The notes below the pieces were generated by a model, which was not told where the DNA came from, did not search any database, and saw nothing but the letters and a program-made list of their open reading frames with translations. A DNA stretch of 64,000 bases from Hyphomicrobiales bacterium. Its GTDB lineage: Bacteria; Pseudomonadota; Alphaproteobacteria; Rhizobiales; Beijerinckiaceae. Numbering within the stretch: position 1 is the stretch's first letter; each line of letters begins with the position of its first letter. Below are positions 43,357-53,394 of this stretch, one piece after another. The position numbers and the translations under genes are program-made. Location: the NCBI GenBank assembly GCA_930633525.1, contig CAKNFP010000001.1:1094001-1158000 (forward strand), read 5' to 3'.

Positions 43357-44364
43357 ATGGACAATCCTGTTCTCGTTGAAGTGAGCCGTGGTGCGGTGGT
43401 GGAATCACGTCACCGCGGAGCGGTCGCCGTCGTTGATGCGGGCGGCGGATTGGTGCTGGCCATTGGTGACGTGGAGCGGCCGGTTTTCCCGCGCTCTGCC
43501 GTAAAGGCGCTCCAGGCGTTGCCCTTGATCGAGAGCGGCGCGGCTGACCGTTTCGGCCTGTCCGGGGCGGAGCTCGCGCTGGCCTGCTCGTCCCATTCCG
43601 GTGAGGAACTGCATGCCGAGACGGCCGCTGCCATGCTGGCGAAGGCTGGTCGTCAGCCCGCCTGCCTCGAATGCGGCATTCAGCATCCGATGGGTGTGGC
43701 GGCGGCCCGGGCGCTCGCCTGGCACCACCAGAAGCCGTCGGTCCTGCACAACAACTGTTCGGGCAAGCATGCCGGCTTTGTCTGTGTGGCGACCGCGATG
43801 GGTGTCGACGTAGCGGGTTACGTGGGGGCAGAGCACCCCGTGCAACGCGAGGTGCGAGCCGCGCTGGAGACCATGACCGGGGCGCCGCACGTCGATTCGC
43901 TGCGCGGAACCGATGGCTGTTCGATACCGACCTACGCCGTACCGCTGCAATCGCTGGCGCTCGCCTTTGCCCGTCTTGGCACCGGCGTCGGCCTGTCCCC
44001 GCAGCGCGCCGCGGCGGCCGCGAGGCTACGCAAGGCCGTTGCCGAGAATCCTTTCATGCTTGCGGGGTCCGGGCGCTTCGATACCCGCATCACCGAGATT
44101 TTTCGTGAGCGCGTCTTCCTGAAGACAGGCGCCGAAGGCGTCTACTGCGGGAGTTTGCCCGAGGTAGGCCTCGGCTTCGCGGTCAAATGCGACGACGGTG
44201 CGACCCGCGCCGCGGAAGTGGCGACAGCCGCGCTGATCGCACGTTTCCTGGTCCTCGGCGATGCTGACAGGGCGGCCCTCAGGCCCTTCGTCGCACCTGG
44301 ACTGACCAATTGGAACGGCATCGCCGTTGGAGCGCTGGCGCCCGCTGCAGCGCTTGCCCTATGA
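43357..44364 (+). CDS. L-asparaginase, class 3 (rhizobial ReAV type)
   Basis: A 335-residue asparaginase II family protein. RSAVK holds Ser47 and Lys50 and NNCSGKHAGF holds Cys134, Lys137 and His138, aligning one position off the catalytic Ser48/Lys51 and Cys135/Lys138 described for Rhizobium etli ReAV. It hydrolyses L-asparagine to aspartate and ammonia in the cytoplasm and is unrelated to the E. coli-type enzymes. AGGAGG at 43345-43350 fixes the ATG at 43357. It is divergent from ugd and overlaps the convergent TIGR03808 gene by six bases. Confidence 0.92.
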   Translation: MDNPVLVEVSRGAVVESRHRGAVAVVDAGGGLVLAIGDVERPVFPRSAVKALQALPLIESGAADRFGLSGAELALACSSHSGEELHAETAAAMLAKAGRQPACLECGIQHPMGVAAARALAWHHQKPSVLHNNCSGKHAGFVCVATAMGVDVAGYVGAEHPVQREVRAALETMTGAPHVDSLRGTDGCSIPTYAVPLQSLALAFARLGTGVGLSPQRAAAAARLRKAVAENPFMLAGSGRFDTRITEIFRERVFLKTGAEGVYCGSLPEVGLGFAVKCDDGATRAAEVATAALIARFLVLGDADRAALRPFVAPGLTNWNGIAVGALAPAAALAL

Positions 44365-45756
44365 GGTGACCGCATTGCCCTCGATGCGAATGCCCTTGGC
44401 GCGTTCGTCTGCTGCGCGGGTGAGGTCGCCCGTTACCGCATCCGTATAGCGGTAGCCGACGACGGCGCCTTTCGCGGCACCGGCAATGACATTGTTGGCG
44501 ATAACGGCGTTCCGGATGTCCGGCACAAGGCTCACGCCGATGCCGACCGGCGATCCGCGCACCATGTTGCTGGTGATGACGAGATTGCGCATGGCATAGG
44601 ACCAGCCGGCGCTGATGCCGACGAAATCGGCGCCGTCGATCGCATTGCCGGTGACGGTCGTCTCCGCCTCGGCGTGAATGCCGTAGCCGCCGACGATATC
44701 CGAGGCATAAGGGGATTTCCGGCGCGTCACATTGCGCACGAGATTGCCCGAGCAGACTGCAAGCCGCCCGCCCTGGTCGAGGTTGGTGATGGAAATGCCG
44801 GTCGCGGCATCGTCGATGATGTTGTTGGCGATCACCGCGCCCTGGAAGGCGAATTCCGAGAAGATCGCGGTCTCGCCGAAATGCGCGCAGTTGTTGCCGA
44901 GAATCTGGCAGTTCGCCCCGGAGTTGTTGCGGATCGCGGAGAGCGCGCAATCGCGGACGACGTTATTCGCGATCATCACGCCACCGGCCCGGAACACGCT
45001 GATTCCATTGCCGTTCTCGCCTGTGCCGCCCCCGTCGAAGTGGATGTCCGAGACGCGGTTGCCGCGAACGACGGTGCCATCCTCGCCCATCGCGGAGCGC
45101 CAGATCTGGATGCCGTTGTCGCTGCAGGTGCGGACCGTGTTGTCGACGACCGAAAGGCCGATCGCGTCGAGGCTGAAGAGCGCCGAGGACCCCATGCCCG
45201 TGAAACCCGTCGTCTCGACGCGTCCTCCCGAGCCACGCAGAACGAGGCCAATCTGGCTGGCGTTGGTGAAGCTGCACATCTCCACGACGACCTGCGGCGT
45301 ACCGTCGATCTCGACGAGGCCGCGGCCCGGGGGCAAGGGCTGGCTCATGCCGTCGAAAGTGAGATGGGTGAGGCTGACACGCCGAATGCTGTCGGCGAGG
45401 ACGATCGGGCTGTCAGACGCCTGTACGAGACGCGCCTGGCCACCCACGCCGATGAGGGTGCTGCCCTCCACCAGCGGTACTGCGGAAACACGGTAGCGAC
45501 CTGGCTGCAGAACGAGTGGCAACTGGCGCTGCGCCGCCTCCCGAATGGCGGCGGTCAGCGCCTTGCTCTGATCGTCGGGGCTGTTGGCGTTAAGGCCGAG
45601 TGTCGCTGCATCGAGGCCGAGATTCCCCGCCGGTGAAGGCGGACGGCCCCGGTCGCGGGATTGGGCGAGGACATCCGTTGACCTCAGGAGTGCGCTTCCC
45701 GCTGCCAGACCGAGCGCGCCAGCGCCTGTCAGAAGAGTGCGTCGGCTGGTCACCAT
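44359..45756 (-). CDS. TIGR03808-type Tat-exported right-handed beta-helix protein
   Basis: A twin-arginine signal (MVTSRRTLLTGAGALGLAAGSALLRSTDVLAQ) is followed by a pectate-lyase-like N-terminal segment (DQSKALTAAIREAAQRQLPLVLQPGRYRVS). About ten imperfect beta-helix coils follow, of the form IANNVVRDCALSAIRNNSGANCQILGNNCAHFGETAI. This matches the uncharacterised Hyphomicrobiales family TIGR03808. Parallel beta-helices often bind or cleave polysaccharides, but no catalytic set is recognisable here. The signal to the periplasm is clear; function is unknown. Confidence 0.88.
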   Translation of the reverse strand: MVTSRRTLLTGAGALGLAAGSALLRSTDVLAQSRDRGRPPSPAGNLGLDAATLGLNANSPDDQSKALTAAIREAAQRQLPLVLQPGRYRVSAVPLVEGSTLIGVGGQARLVQASDSPIVLADSIRRVSLTHLTFDGMSQPLPPGRGLVEIDGTPQVVVEMCSFTNASQIGLVLRGSGGRVETTGFTGMGSSALFSLDAIGLSVVDNTVRTCSDNGIQIWRSAMGEDGTVVRGNRVSDIHFDGGGTGENGNGISVFRAGGVMIANNVVRDCALSAIRNNSGANCQILGNNCAHFGETAIFSEFAFQGAVIANNIIDDAATGISITNLDQGGRLAVCSGNLVRNVTRRKSPYASDIVGGYGIHAEAETTVTGNAIDGADFVGISAGWSYAMRNLVITSNMVRGSPVGIGVSLVPDIRNAVIANNVIAGAAKGAVVGYRYTDAVTGDLTRAADERAKGIRIEGNAVTS

Positions 45757-45942
45757 GTCCGAATGTCCTTTCGCGCGCCTGTCCGGTCACGGGATAGGGG
45801 CCCCGCACCCGGTCGAAAGAGCGGGCTATCACCTTAACGCCGTTAGCTTGCCACTGACTCGTAAAGGACGAACAAAAGTTGTCGCAGCAGGCCCATTGAC
45901 GGCTGCACTCTCGCCGCGCGATTGCCGCAATCGCCGCGCTCT

Positions 45943-47013
45943 ATGGCGCCCCGAATGATGAGCCCTGCGTTACCTATGCCGCTTCGTCCTGTGATTTCCC
46001 GCCGCCTGTTGCTTCGCCTTGCCGCCGTGCAGGGTGCGACCACCGCTCTCGCCGCCTGTGGCGGGGCGACCGCCGATTTTGCCGTGGGCGCCAGCACTGC
46101 CGGCACCGGCGGTAGGGACGCCAGTTTCGTCGTCGATGCGATCACCAACCGCAAGCCCGTGGATGGCGCCCAGGCCTCCCCATGGTTCGGCAGTGACCGC
46201 AGCGGCGCCGTGCGCGCCGTTGAGGTCAAGTTCGCGCCTCCCCCGTCGGGCTTGATCGGACGCGCCTCCGCCTCGATCACCGGTCGCTGGCAGATCACGA
46301 GCGTGGAGCCCAATGGCTCGTCCGATCCGATCGCCGGCGTCGCGCAACGTGCGGTTGGCCGGGAGGTGCTCCTCTATATTCACGGCTACAACGAATCATT
46401 CGAGACCGCCGTCATCAGCGCGGCTGAACTCTCCACAGGCATCCGCTTCACGGGTATGACAGCCGCCTTCAGCTGGCCTTCGAAGAGCGGGCTGCTCGAC
46501 TATGTCTATGACCGTGAGAGCGCATTGTGGTCGCGGGACGCTCTTCAGGATCTTCTGGAAGCGTTGGTACGCAACGGAGCCGTGGGGCGCGTGCATATTG
46601 TCGCGCACAGCATGGGCTCGCTCCTGCTGCTGGAAACCCTGCGCCAGCTTTGGGCGTCGAGCGCGAGCGCCGACATTCCTCCTCACTTCGGTGCGATCGT
46701 GCTGGCCGCCCCGGATGTGGACGTCGACCAGTTCGCGGCGACGCTGAAGCGAATCGGGCCGCTGGCCCAGCACATCACGGTGATCACCTCGTCGAGCGAT
46801 CGCGCGCTTGGTGTCTCACGGCGCATCGCCGGTGGTGTCGCCCGTGTCGGCGGCGCCGATCGGTCAGTGCTCGAACCGCTCGGCGTCAAGGTCGTCGATG
46901 CATCGGACTACGGTTGGGGCGTCATTGGGCATGACGTCTTTCTGACCAATTCCGACGTGCGTCAGGTCATCGCCCGCGCTGTCGAAAGGCGGGGTGCGGT
47001 CGCCTCGCGCTGA
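45943..47013 (+). CDS. Alpha/beta hydrolase, DUF900 type, Tat lipoprotein
   Basis: The N-terminus combines twin arginines with a lipobox (ISRRLLLRLAAVQGATTALAACGG), so the mature protein should be a Tat-exported lipoprotein. The catalytic domain has LLYIHGYNESFETAVISAAELSTG, FSWPSKSGLLDYVYDRESALWSRDALQDLLEAL and the nucleophile elbow VHIVAHSMGSLLLLETL, plus a late GHDVFLTN with the probable catalytic His. This is the DUF900 branch of serine hydrolases with unknown substrate. Several in-frame ATGs (45943, 45955, 45958, 45976) could start it; 45976 gives the most typical signal length. Confidence 0.85.
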   Translation: MAPRMMSPALPMPLRPVISRRLLLRLAAVQGATTALAACGGATADFAVGASTAGTGGRDASFVVDAITNRKPVDGAQASPWFGSDRSGAVRAVEVKFAPPPSGLIGRASASITGRWQITSVEPNGSSDPIAGVAQRAVGREVLLYIHGYNESFETAVISAAELSTGIRFTGMTAAFSWPSKSGLLDYVYDRESALWSRDALQDLLEALVRNGAVGRVHIVAHSMGSLLLLETLRQLWASSASADIPPHFGAIVLAAPDVDVDQFAATLKRIGPLAQHITVITSSSDRALGVSRRIAGGVARVGGADRSVLEPLGVKVVDASDYGWGVIGHDVFLTNSDVRQVIARAVERRGAVASR

Positions 47014-47030
47014 CGACCAGTGCCCGTCGC

Positions 47031-47441
47031 TCAGTATGTCATGACTGGCGGCAGGCTCTTGGCCTGTTCGATCCATCCGGTGACGACACTTTCGGGAGGA
47101 AGGGCGCGCACGAGTTTGCGCTTCTCATTGGCGTCGGCGAGTGCTTTCGTGAGATTGGCCGCATTGCGGTGCCGGAGTTCCTTGACCGTATCGACGCCGG
47201 CGGCTTCGAGCAGCTCGGAATATTCCTCGGCAATGCCCTTGATCCGCATCAGATCCGCCATGTTGGTCCATTTGAGGATCCGGCTTTCGTCGACACCCGT
47301 CGCGGAGGCCAGTTCCTTGCGGCCTTTTGGATCCTTGCCACGTTCAAGGAGCTTCTCGGTGGTCGTTACGCCGGCTGCCTTGAGCTTTTCCGCATAGACC
47401 GCGCCAATGCCTTCGATCGCCACTATGGAATAGGACGCCAT
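47031..47441 (-). CDS. DUF4332 (helix-hairpin-helix) protein
   Basis: A 136-residue protein with two helix-hairpin-helix-like units: IVAIEGIGAVYAEKLKAAGVTTTEKLLERGKDPKGRKELA and MADLMRIKGIAEEYSELLEAAGVDTVKELRHRNAANLTKAL. This is the DUF4332 family. The GIG/GIA hairpins resemble non-specific DNA-binding folds, but no function has been shown. It is convergent with the lipoprotein hydrolase gene. Confidence 0.88.
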   Translation of the reverse strand: MASYSIVAIEGIGAVYAEKLKAAGVTTTEKLLERGKDPKGRKELASATGVDESRILKWTNMADLMRIKGIAEEYSELLEAAGVDTVKELRHRNAANLTKALADANEKRKLVRALPPESVVTGWIEQAKSLPPVMTY

Positions 47442-47600
47442 CGTGCTGCTCTCCCTCGTGCGGCGCCAGCGGGATGCCGGCGGCTTCCGAATTGTCCAAT
47501 CCTCCTGAAAACCGGTCTTGTTGTGGATTTTTGGGAGTCCGGTAAGGACTCCGGAAGACTGCTGGCCGGAGCGTTCGCCGGCCGGCAGGTGGTGGCACGA

Positions 47601-47993
47601 TTACACGAACTGCGAAAGGCCGGGGATCTCGCCGACGATGGCACCCATCACGTCCTCTCCGGCCTTCTCCCGGCCGTAAGCGAAAAGCTCCCGGCCGAGC
47701 GTCTGCATCTGGCCCATGGACAACCCTGCGGCGGTCAATTCGCTGCCAAGCGCCATGATGCCACCGGAGCCGCCCATCAGGCCTCCAAGTACGCCCATCA
47801 GCCCGCCGCCTTGCGATGACGAGCCCGCTTCGGCGATTGCCTGATCCGCGCCGGGCAGCGCGGCGACGAGCGCACTCACCTCATTCTCCGGCCCCTCGCG
47901 CTGGAGAAAGGCAAGAACGATCCCGATGGCACGGCGCGTCAATGCCGCGTCGAGGCCAACCTTTTCGCTGATCAGGTTTACGAGTTCGTCCAT
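47601..47993 (-). CDS. Small DUF2267-like protein
   Basis: A 130-residue protein: [55 protein letters not shown], then a Gly/Met-rich middle ([29 protein letters not shown]) and a helical end ([31 protein letters not shown]). It resembles the DUF2267/DUF2780 group of uncharacterised proteins. The start at 47993 has GGAGG five bases upstream; ATG at 48005 is also open. Function unknown. Confidence 0.75.
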   Translation of the reverse strand: MDELVNLISEKVGLDAALTRRAIGIVLAFLQREGPENEVSALVAALPGADQAIAEAGSSSQGGGLMGVLGGLMGGSGGIMALGSELTAAGLSMGQMQTLGRELFAYGREKAGEDVMGAIVGEIPGLSQFV

Positions 47994-48202
47994 GCTATCC
48001 TCCATGCGCGACCATTGTCTCACGCCTACGTTTAAGATCAATGATTCGCGTGGCGCGAGCGGGGCAGGGCGCCTTTTTGCATTGTCTGGCCAGAGTTGAA
48101 ACCGGCGGCGGCGAAGCCCCGGCGCGTTGCGCTATGGAAAGGGCATGTCTGATCACTTATAAAATTCGCAGACGATTTTTTGGCCCTTCCCGGATAAAGC
48201 GC

Positions 48203-49750
48203 ATGACCGATAGCGGCTCTATTTTCATCGGAAAGAGCACGAAGCCCGAAGAGCTTCTGCTCCGCCTCGCCAACCGCCACGGATTGGTGACGGGGGCCAC
48301 CGGCACCGGAAAGACGGTGACGCTACAGGTCATGGCCGAGGGCTTTTCGAATGCCGGCGTGCCGGTGTTCGCAGCCGACGTGAAGGGCGACCTCTCCGGC
48401 ATTTCGCAGCCCGGCGACAGCAAGCCTCCCTTCGTCAAGCGCGCTGCCGATATTGGTGTCGAATATGTGCCGGATCGCTTCCCCGTGACCTTCTGGGATG
48501 TGTTCGGCGAGCAGGGCCATCCCATTCGGGCGACCATTTCCGAGATGGGGCCGTTGTTGCTCTCGCGGCTGCTCGATCTCAACGACACGCAGGAAGGGGT
48601 GCTCAACATCGCCTTCCGCGTCGCCGATGAGCGGGGCCTCCTGCTCCTTGATCTCAAGGATCTGCGCGCGCTGCTGACCTTCGTCGCCGAACAGGCCAAG
48701 GACCTCACGGTGACCTACGGCAATGTCTCCGTCCAGTCGATCGGCGCCATCCAGCGCCAGCTTCTGGTTCTGGAGAACCAGAAGGGCGAGAAGTTCTTCG
48801 GCGAGCCGGCGCTCGATATCAATGACCTCCTGAAGACCGATCGCGACGGTCGCGGCGTGGTCAATATCCTCGCCGCGGACAAGCTTATGGCCAATCCGCG
48901 CGTCTACGCGACCTTCCTGCTGTGGCTCCTGTCCGAATTGTTCGAGCAGATGCCCGAGGTTGGCGACCTCGACAAGCCGAAGCTCGTCTTCTTCTTCGAC
49001 GAGGCGCATCTCCTGTTCGACAATGCGCCCAAAGCCTTGGTCGACGCCGTTGAGCGCGTCGTCCGGCTCATCCGCTCGAAGGGCGTGGGCGTCTATTTCG
49101 TCACGCAGAATCCGCTCGACGTGCCGGATGCGGTGCTGGCCCAGTTGTCCAACCGCGTCCAGCACGCGCTCCGTGCCTTCACGCCGCGTGACCAGAAGGC
49201 GGTGAAGGCGGCGGCGGACACTTTCCGGCAGAACCCGGCTTTCGACACCGCCAAGGCGATCCTCGAACTGTCGGTGGGCGAGGCCCTCGTCTCGACCCTT
49301 GACGCCAAGGGAGCCCCCTCCGTCGTCGAGCGCACCTTGATCGCGCCGCCGTCAGGGCGTGTCGGACCCTGTACGCCCGAGGAGAGACGGGCGATTATCG
49401 CGGCCAGTTCCATGCGTGGCAAATACGACGAGGAGATCGACCGGGAATCCGCCTATGAGGTGTTGACCCAGCGCACCGCCGATAACGCCGCCCCTGCTGG
49501 CGGTCAGTCCGAAGGCGGCGTGCTCGACACGATCTCCGGCATGTTGGGATCGATTCTCGGAACCAACGTGAAGCGCGGCACCCGCCTGACGACCACACAG
49601 ACGGTGGCGCGCAGTGTCACGCGGACTGTCATCAACAATGTCGCGGGCAGCGTCGCGTCGCAGATCGGCAAGTCCGTCGGCGGCTCGACCGGCAGCTCGG
49701 TCGGCCGCGCCATCGTCCGCGGCATGCTTGGCGGCATCCTGAAGCGGTAG
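48203..49750 (+). CDS. HerA-like ATPase, DUF853 family
   Basis: A 515-residue RecA-fold ATPase. Walker A is GATGTGKT (31-38), preceded by [13 protein letters not shown]. Walker B is [13 protein letters not shown], and the FtsK/HerA-like arginine region is [23 protein letters not shown]. The C-terminus is rich in Ser/Thr/Val/Gly ([53 protein letters not shown]) and looks membrane-associating or polymeric. E. coli YjgR is the same family; function is unsettled. The ATG at 48203 begins the conserved part; the frame is open to 48041. No NurA nuclease is adjacent, so it is not a HerA-NurA end-resection pair. Confidence 0.9.
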   Translation: MTDSGSIFIGKSTKPEELLLRLANRHGLVTGATGTGKTVTLQVMAEGFSNAGVPVFAADVKGDLSGISQPGDSKPPFVKRAADIGVEYVPDRFPVTFWDVFGEQGHPIRATISEMGPLLLSRLLDLNDTQEGVLNIAFRVADERGLLLLDLKDLRALLTFVAEQAKDLTVTYGNVSVQSIGAIQRQLLVLENQKGEKFFGEPALDINDLLKTDRDGRGVVNILAADKLMANPRVYATFLLWLLSELFEQMPEVGDLDKPKLVFFFDEAHLLFDNAPKALVDAVERVVRLIRSKGVGVYFVTQNPLDVPDAVLAQLSNRVQHALRAFTPRDQKAVKAAADTFRQNPAFDTAKAILELSVGEALVSTLDAKGAPSVVERTLIAPPSGRVGPCTPEERRAIIAASSMRGKYDEEIDRESAYEVLTQRTADNAAPAGGQSEGGVLDTISGMLGSILGTNVKRGTRLTTTQTVARSVTRTVINNVAGSVASQIGKSVGGSTGSSVGRAIVRGMLGGILKR

Positions 49751-49874
49751 AGAGGACGGCCCGGCCGCCTCGGCCGCGGTCTTCCGCCGCTCCTTCATCA
49801 TAACGCGGACGTGAGACGACCGCGCGGCCAGGCTGACTTAACCTTTGTTGCATCGCAACGATCGGGGTGAAGTC

Positions 49875-50669
49875 ATGTCGAAAGCCTCTGCCGTTCTTGC
49901 CGCTGTACTGACGGTCACGTCTCTTTCCCTGTCCATCGGGGGCCAGTCCACGAGCGCACTGGCCGCAGAGGAGGTCGATCTCGAACTGGTGCTGGCGGCT
50001 GATGGTTCGGGATCCATCGACAATGACGAGTTGCGCCTGCAGCGCGAGGGTTGGGGCTCTGCCCTGACCAGCCCGGAGGTGCTCAACGGCATCCGCGATG
50101 GCCTCACCGGCAAGATCGTCGTCGCCTATGTCGAATGGGGCGGCCCGGATTCGCAGGTGATCGTGGTTGACTGGCAGGTGATCAAGGACCCGGCGAGCGC
50201 CGCCGATTTCGCCGAGAAGCTCAGAACGCGACCACGCGGCGCCTATGGCTACAACTCCATCTCGAACGCGATCGACTATGCGGTGAACATGGTCGAGACC
50301 AACGCCTACGAAGGTATCCGCAAGATCATCGACGTGTCCGGCGACGGGCCCAATATCGGCGGGCGGCCGCTGGCCGCCGCCCGTGGCGATGCGCTCGCCA
50401 AGGGTTTCACCATCAATGCCCTGGCGATCCGCCGGCCGGGCGGGCGCCCGGGTGGGCCAGGCGGCATGGCGCTGGAGACCTATTATGCGCAGGCGGTCAT
50501 CGGCGGGCCTGGATCGTTCGTGGAGATAGCCGACAGCCAGCGCCCCTTTGCCCTCGCCGCAAAGCGCAAGCTCGTGCAGGAAATCGCCGGAAGGCCGCTC
50601 GATACGCACCGGTTTGCCTATGATCACGCCGCCTTGGGGCGGGGATCATCAAATGCGGCGCAACGATAG
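49875..50669 (+). CDS. Exported DUF1194 (VWA-like) protein
   Basis: A signal peptide (MSKASAVLAAVLTVTSLSLSIGGQSTSALAA) precedes a von Willebrand A-like domain: VDLELVLAADGSGSIDNDELRLQREGW carries a MIDAS-like DxSxS sequence, and KIIDVSGDGPNIGG the second metal segment. DUF1194 proteins are periplasmic and functionally undefined; VWA domains usually bind metal and a protein partner. The last 21 bases overlap the convergent murJ gene. Confidence 0.88.
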   Translation: MSKASAVLAAVLTVTSLSLSIGGQSTSALAAEEVDLELVLAADGSGSIDNDELRLQREGWGSALTSPEVLNGIRDGLTGKIVVAYVEWGGPDSQVIVVDWQVIKDPASAADFAEKLRTRPRGAYGYNSISNAIDYAVNMVETNAYEGIRKIIDVSGDGPNIGGRPLAAARGDALAKGFTINALAIRRPGGRPGGPGGMALETYYAQAVIGGPGSFVEIADSQRPFALAAKRKLVQEIAGRPLDTHRFAYDHAALGRGSSNAAQR

Positions 50670-52175
50670 CCGCAAGCCCTTGAACGCGACGAGGATCGCC
50701 GCCGCATAGACGATGCCGCCGATCAGCGCATCGACGGCAAGAAGGATCTCGTCGTTGAAGCGCGGCAGTCCGGCGCTCCAGGGACTAGCGACGTGATGGG
50801 TGGCGAGCGTCGCGCCCGCGAGCGCAAAGCAGGCGAGCGCGGTGGCGAGGACGGCGCGCATGAGTTCGCTGTTTGGCGCCGTCCAGCCGCGATGGAGTGC
50901 TATGCCGTAGAGGATGAGTACATTGGCCCAGGCCGCGATGGCGGTGGCCAGCGCCAGCCCGGCCGCGCCGAGACGCTGTGCGAAGATGATCTTGAGCGTG
51001 ACGTTGACGGCGATCACCGACAGCGAGACGATCGCCGGCGTCGCGGTGTCGAGGCGGGAACGGAAACTCGCGACAACGCTCGATATCAGCACGATGGCGG
51101 GCAGGCCGATGGCATAGGCCGACAGCACGGCGCCGGCGGCTTCGGCGTCGGCGGCCGTGAAGGCGCCGCGTCCGAATACCGCCGACATGATCGCGGTCGG
51201 CAGCAGGAAGAAGGCCACCAGGCATGGCGCCGAGAGGGCGAGCGAGAAGATGAAGGCGCGGTTCTGCGCGCGGTGGGCGCTGACCTCGTCTCCGATTGAA
51301 AGGCGTCGGCTCATTTCCGGCAGGAGCACGGTCCCGGCCGCGATGGCGATGACGCCGACGGGCAACTGATAGAGCCGATCCGCATAATAGATCGAGGCGA
51401 CGGCGCCGGTCGGCAGTTGTGACGCAATGATGGTGTCGGCGAAAACGGCGATCTGGATGCCTGCCGATCCGATCACGGCGGGTAGGAGTGCCTTCAGGAA
51501 CACTTTCATATCCGCGTCGAGGCGCGGCCGCACCAGCCGCGGCACAACGCCCGCGATACGCGCGTCCGCCAGCACCATGAGAAGCTGCAGCAGGCCGGCG
51601 ACGCTGACCCCCCAGGCCGCCGCGTGGCCGGCAGTCGGGAAGAGCGCCGCGAAAGCGAGCGCCACTACCATGGCGATATTGAGCAGGATCGGGGAGGCGG
51701 CCGCCGCGGCGAAGCGATCGACGGAATTGAGGATGCCGCTGACCAGCGTCACCAGGGTGATGAAGAAGAGATAGGGAAAGGTGATGCGCGTCAACGTGAT
51801 GGCGAGCGCGTATTTCTCCGGCTGGTCGGAGAAGCCGGGCGCGAGCAGCGAGACGAGCCAGGGCATGCCGACGAGGGCGATGATCATCAGCGGCAGCTGA
51901 ACGATGATCATCAGCGTCCAGACGCTGCTCGCGAAATGCTGGGCCGCCTTGTCCCCGCTGGCTTCGCGCAGGCGCGAGATCGAGGGAATGAACGCCTGGT
52001 TGAAGGCACCCTCACCGAAAATGGCGCGAAAGTGGTTGGGCAGGCGAAGCGCGACGAAGAAGGCATCCGCCAGCATGCCGGCGCCCATGATGGCGGCGGC
52101 CATGAGGTCGCGGATCAGGCCTGTGATACGCGAGAGGAGTGTGAAGCCGCTGACGGACAGGAGTTTTCTGAGCAT
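50649..52175 (-). CDS. murJ: MurJ/MviN-family lipid flippase
   Basis: A 508-residue protein of the MOP superfamily with about 14 helices, starting MLRKLLSVSGFTLLSRITGLIRDLMAAAIMGAGMLADAFFVALRLPNHFRAIFGEGAFNQAFIPSISR, the classic MurJ start, including the Arg residues needed for lipid II flipping. The start codon overlaps the stop of the glycosyltransferase gene by one base (TGATG), so the two are coupled. It is either the essential lipid II flippase or a paralogue devoted to another lipid-linked sugar; the unusual coupling to a GtrB/ArnC-type enzyme makes the second option worth testing. Confidence 0.9.
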   Translation of the reverse strand: MLRKLLSVSGFTLLSRITGLIRDLMAAAIMGAGMLADAFFVALRLPNHFRAIFGEGAFNQAFIPSISRLREASGDKAAQHFASSVWTLMIIVQLPLMIIALVGMPWLVSLLAPGFSDQPEKYALAITLTRITFPYLFFITLVTLVSGILNSVDRFAAAAASPILLNIAMVVALAFAALFPTAGHAAAWGVSVAGLLQLLMVLADARIAGVVPRLVRPRLDADMKVFLKALLPAVIGSAGIQIAVFADTIIASQLPTGAVASIYYADRLYQLPVGVIAIAAGTVLLPEMSRRLSIGDEVSAHRAQNRAFIFSLALSAPCLVAFFLLPTAIMSAVFGRGAFTAADAEAAGAVLSAYAIGLPAIVLISSVVASFRSRLDTATPAIVSLSVIAVNVTLKIIFAQRLGAAGLALATAIAAWANVLILYGIALHRGWTAPNSELMRAVLATALACFALAGATLATHHVASPWSAGLPRFNDEILLAVDALIGGIVYAAAILVAFKGLRLSLRRI

Positions 52176-53203
52176 CAGATGTTCGCTGGCGCCCCAGCCG
52201 TGGTGGGCGATGTGGTGGCTTGCGGGCGCGCTTGTATCTGCGCCTGCGCGCCAGCAGGGACGAGGCTTTCCGCGACGATATAGAGCGGACGGCGTTTCAC
52301 CTCCGCGAAAATGCGCCCGACATACTCCCCGATCATCCCAAGCGACATGAGCTGAATGCCGGAGAAGAACATCACCGACACGATCAGCGAGGGATAGCCG
52401 GGCAGGTCCGAGCCCAGGATGAGGGTGCGGATGAGGAAGTAGAGGGCCGTCGCGATGGAGGCGAGCGAAATCCCGAGACCCGCATAGGTCCAGATCTTCA
52501 GCGGAATGGTCGAGAATGAGGTGATGCCATCGAAGGCGAAACGGAAGAGCTTGCGGAAGCTCCATTTCGTGACGCCATGGGCGCGATCCGCCACCACGAA
52601 GGGCACACCGACCGAGGAAAAGCCGACCCAGGCGTAGAGCCCCTTGGAGAAGCGGGCCCGTTCACCCATGGCGCGCAGCGCGTCCACCGCCCGGCGGTCG
52701 ACGAGGCGGAAATCACCGGCGCCTTCCGGCAGCGGCATCTCCCCGAAGGCGCGGAACAGGCGATAGAACAGCCGCGCGAAGCCCCGTTTGATCGGTGTTT
52801 CGTTCACACGGTCCGTCCGCTGGCCATAGACCATCACGAAGCCCTCGCGCCATTTGGCGACGAATTCGGCAATCGTCTCGGGCGGATGCTGGAGATCGGC
52901 GTCCATGATCACCACGCCCCGGCCCCGCGCGTAGTCGAGACCGGCGGCGATGGCCACCTCCTTGCCGAAGTTGCGGCTGAAGGCGACTACGCCGACGCGT
53001 GGCTCCTTCTCATGGGCCTCGCGGATCCGGGCAAGGGTGGCGTCGCGGCTGCCGTCGTTGACGAAGACGATCTCCCAGCTCGCCTTGCCCGTGTCTCCCG
53101 ACGCAGGCAGGCCGAGACCTTCGAGCACCGGGATCAGGCGCGCGAGAAGAGGTGCGATGTTATCGGCCTCATTATAGACTGGCACGACGACCGAGAGTTC
53201 CAT
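52175..53203 (-). CDS. Glycosyltransferase family 2, GtrB/ArnC type (polyprenyl-phosphate sugar transferase)
   Basis: A 342-residue GT-A enzyme: MELSVVVPVYNEADNIAPLLARLIPVLEGL, FVNDGSRDATLARI, SRNFGKEVAIAAGLDYARGRGVVIMDADLQHPPE (DxD) and VNETPIKRGFARLFYRLF. Two C-terminal membrane helices follow (IWTYAGLGISLASIATALYFLI and YPSLIVSVMFFSGIQLMSLGMIGEYVGRI). This is the pattern of enzymes that attach a single sugar to undecaprenyl phosphate (GtrB, ArnC, DpmS). It is coupled to a MurJ-type flippase and lies beside a divergent YdjC/HpnK-type deacetylase, suggesting a pathway that builds, trims and flips a lipid-linked sugar. Confidence 0.9.
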   Translation of the reverse strand: MELSVVVPVYNEADNIAPLLARLIPVLEGLGLPASGDTGKASWEIVFVNDGSRDATLARIREAHEKEPRVGVVAFSRNFGKEVAIAAGLDYARGRGVVIMDADLQHPPETIAEFVAKWREGFVMVYGQRTDRVNETPIKRGFARLFYRLFRAFGEMPLPEGAGDFRLVDRRAVDALRAMGERARFSKGLYAWVGFSSVGVPFVVADRAHGVTKWSFRKLFRFAFDGITSFSTIPLKIWTYAGLGISLASIATALYFLIRTLILGSDLPGYPSLIVSVMFFSGIQLMSLGMIGEYVGRIFAEVKRRPLYIVAESLVPAGAQAQIQARPQATTSPTTAGAPANI

Positions 53204-53394
53204 GCGATACGCCTATCCCTTGACCGCCTATTCACGCCCCCAGCTCCATGAGGCAAGCGCTGAATTGGGCCGCCATCAAGACAACCTTTGCACCCGGACT
53301 TCAAGTGGGATCACAATCCGCGTGGCACGCGGCTGAGCCGCCACATATTGAGCGCGATCATGGCGTGCGATCGGGCCTCTTGGGAGATTGAAGC

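Noticed and set aside
47534..47552. Perfect 7-bp hairpin (GGAGTCC/GGACTCC) between the two small minus-strand genes.
   Set aside because: Followed on the minus strand by A rather than T residues, so it is not supported as a terminator; no other role is evident.
48203..49750. HerA-like ATPase considered as part of a phage-defence or NurA-HerA system.
   Set aside because: It is the DUF853 housekeeping type, and no nuclease or defence gene is adjacent.
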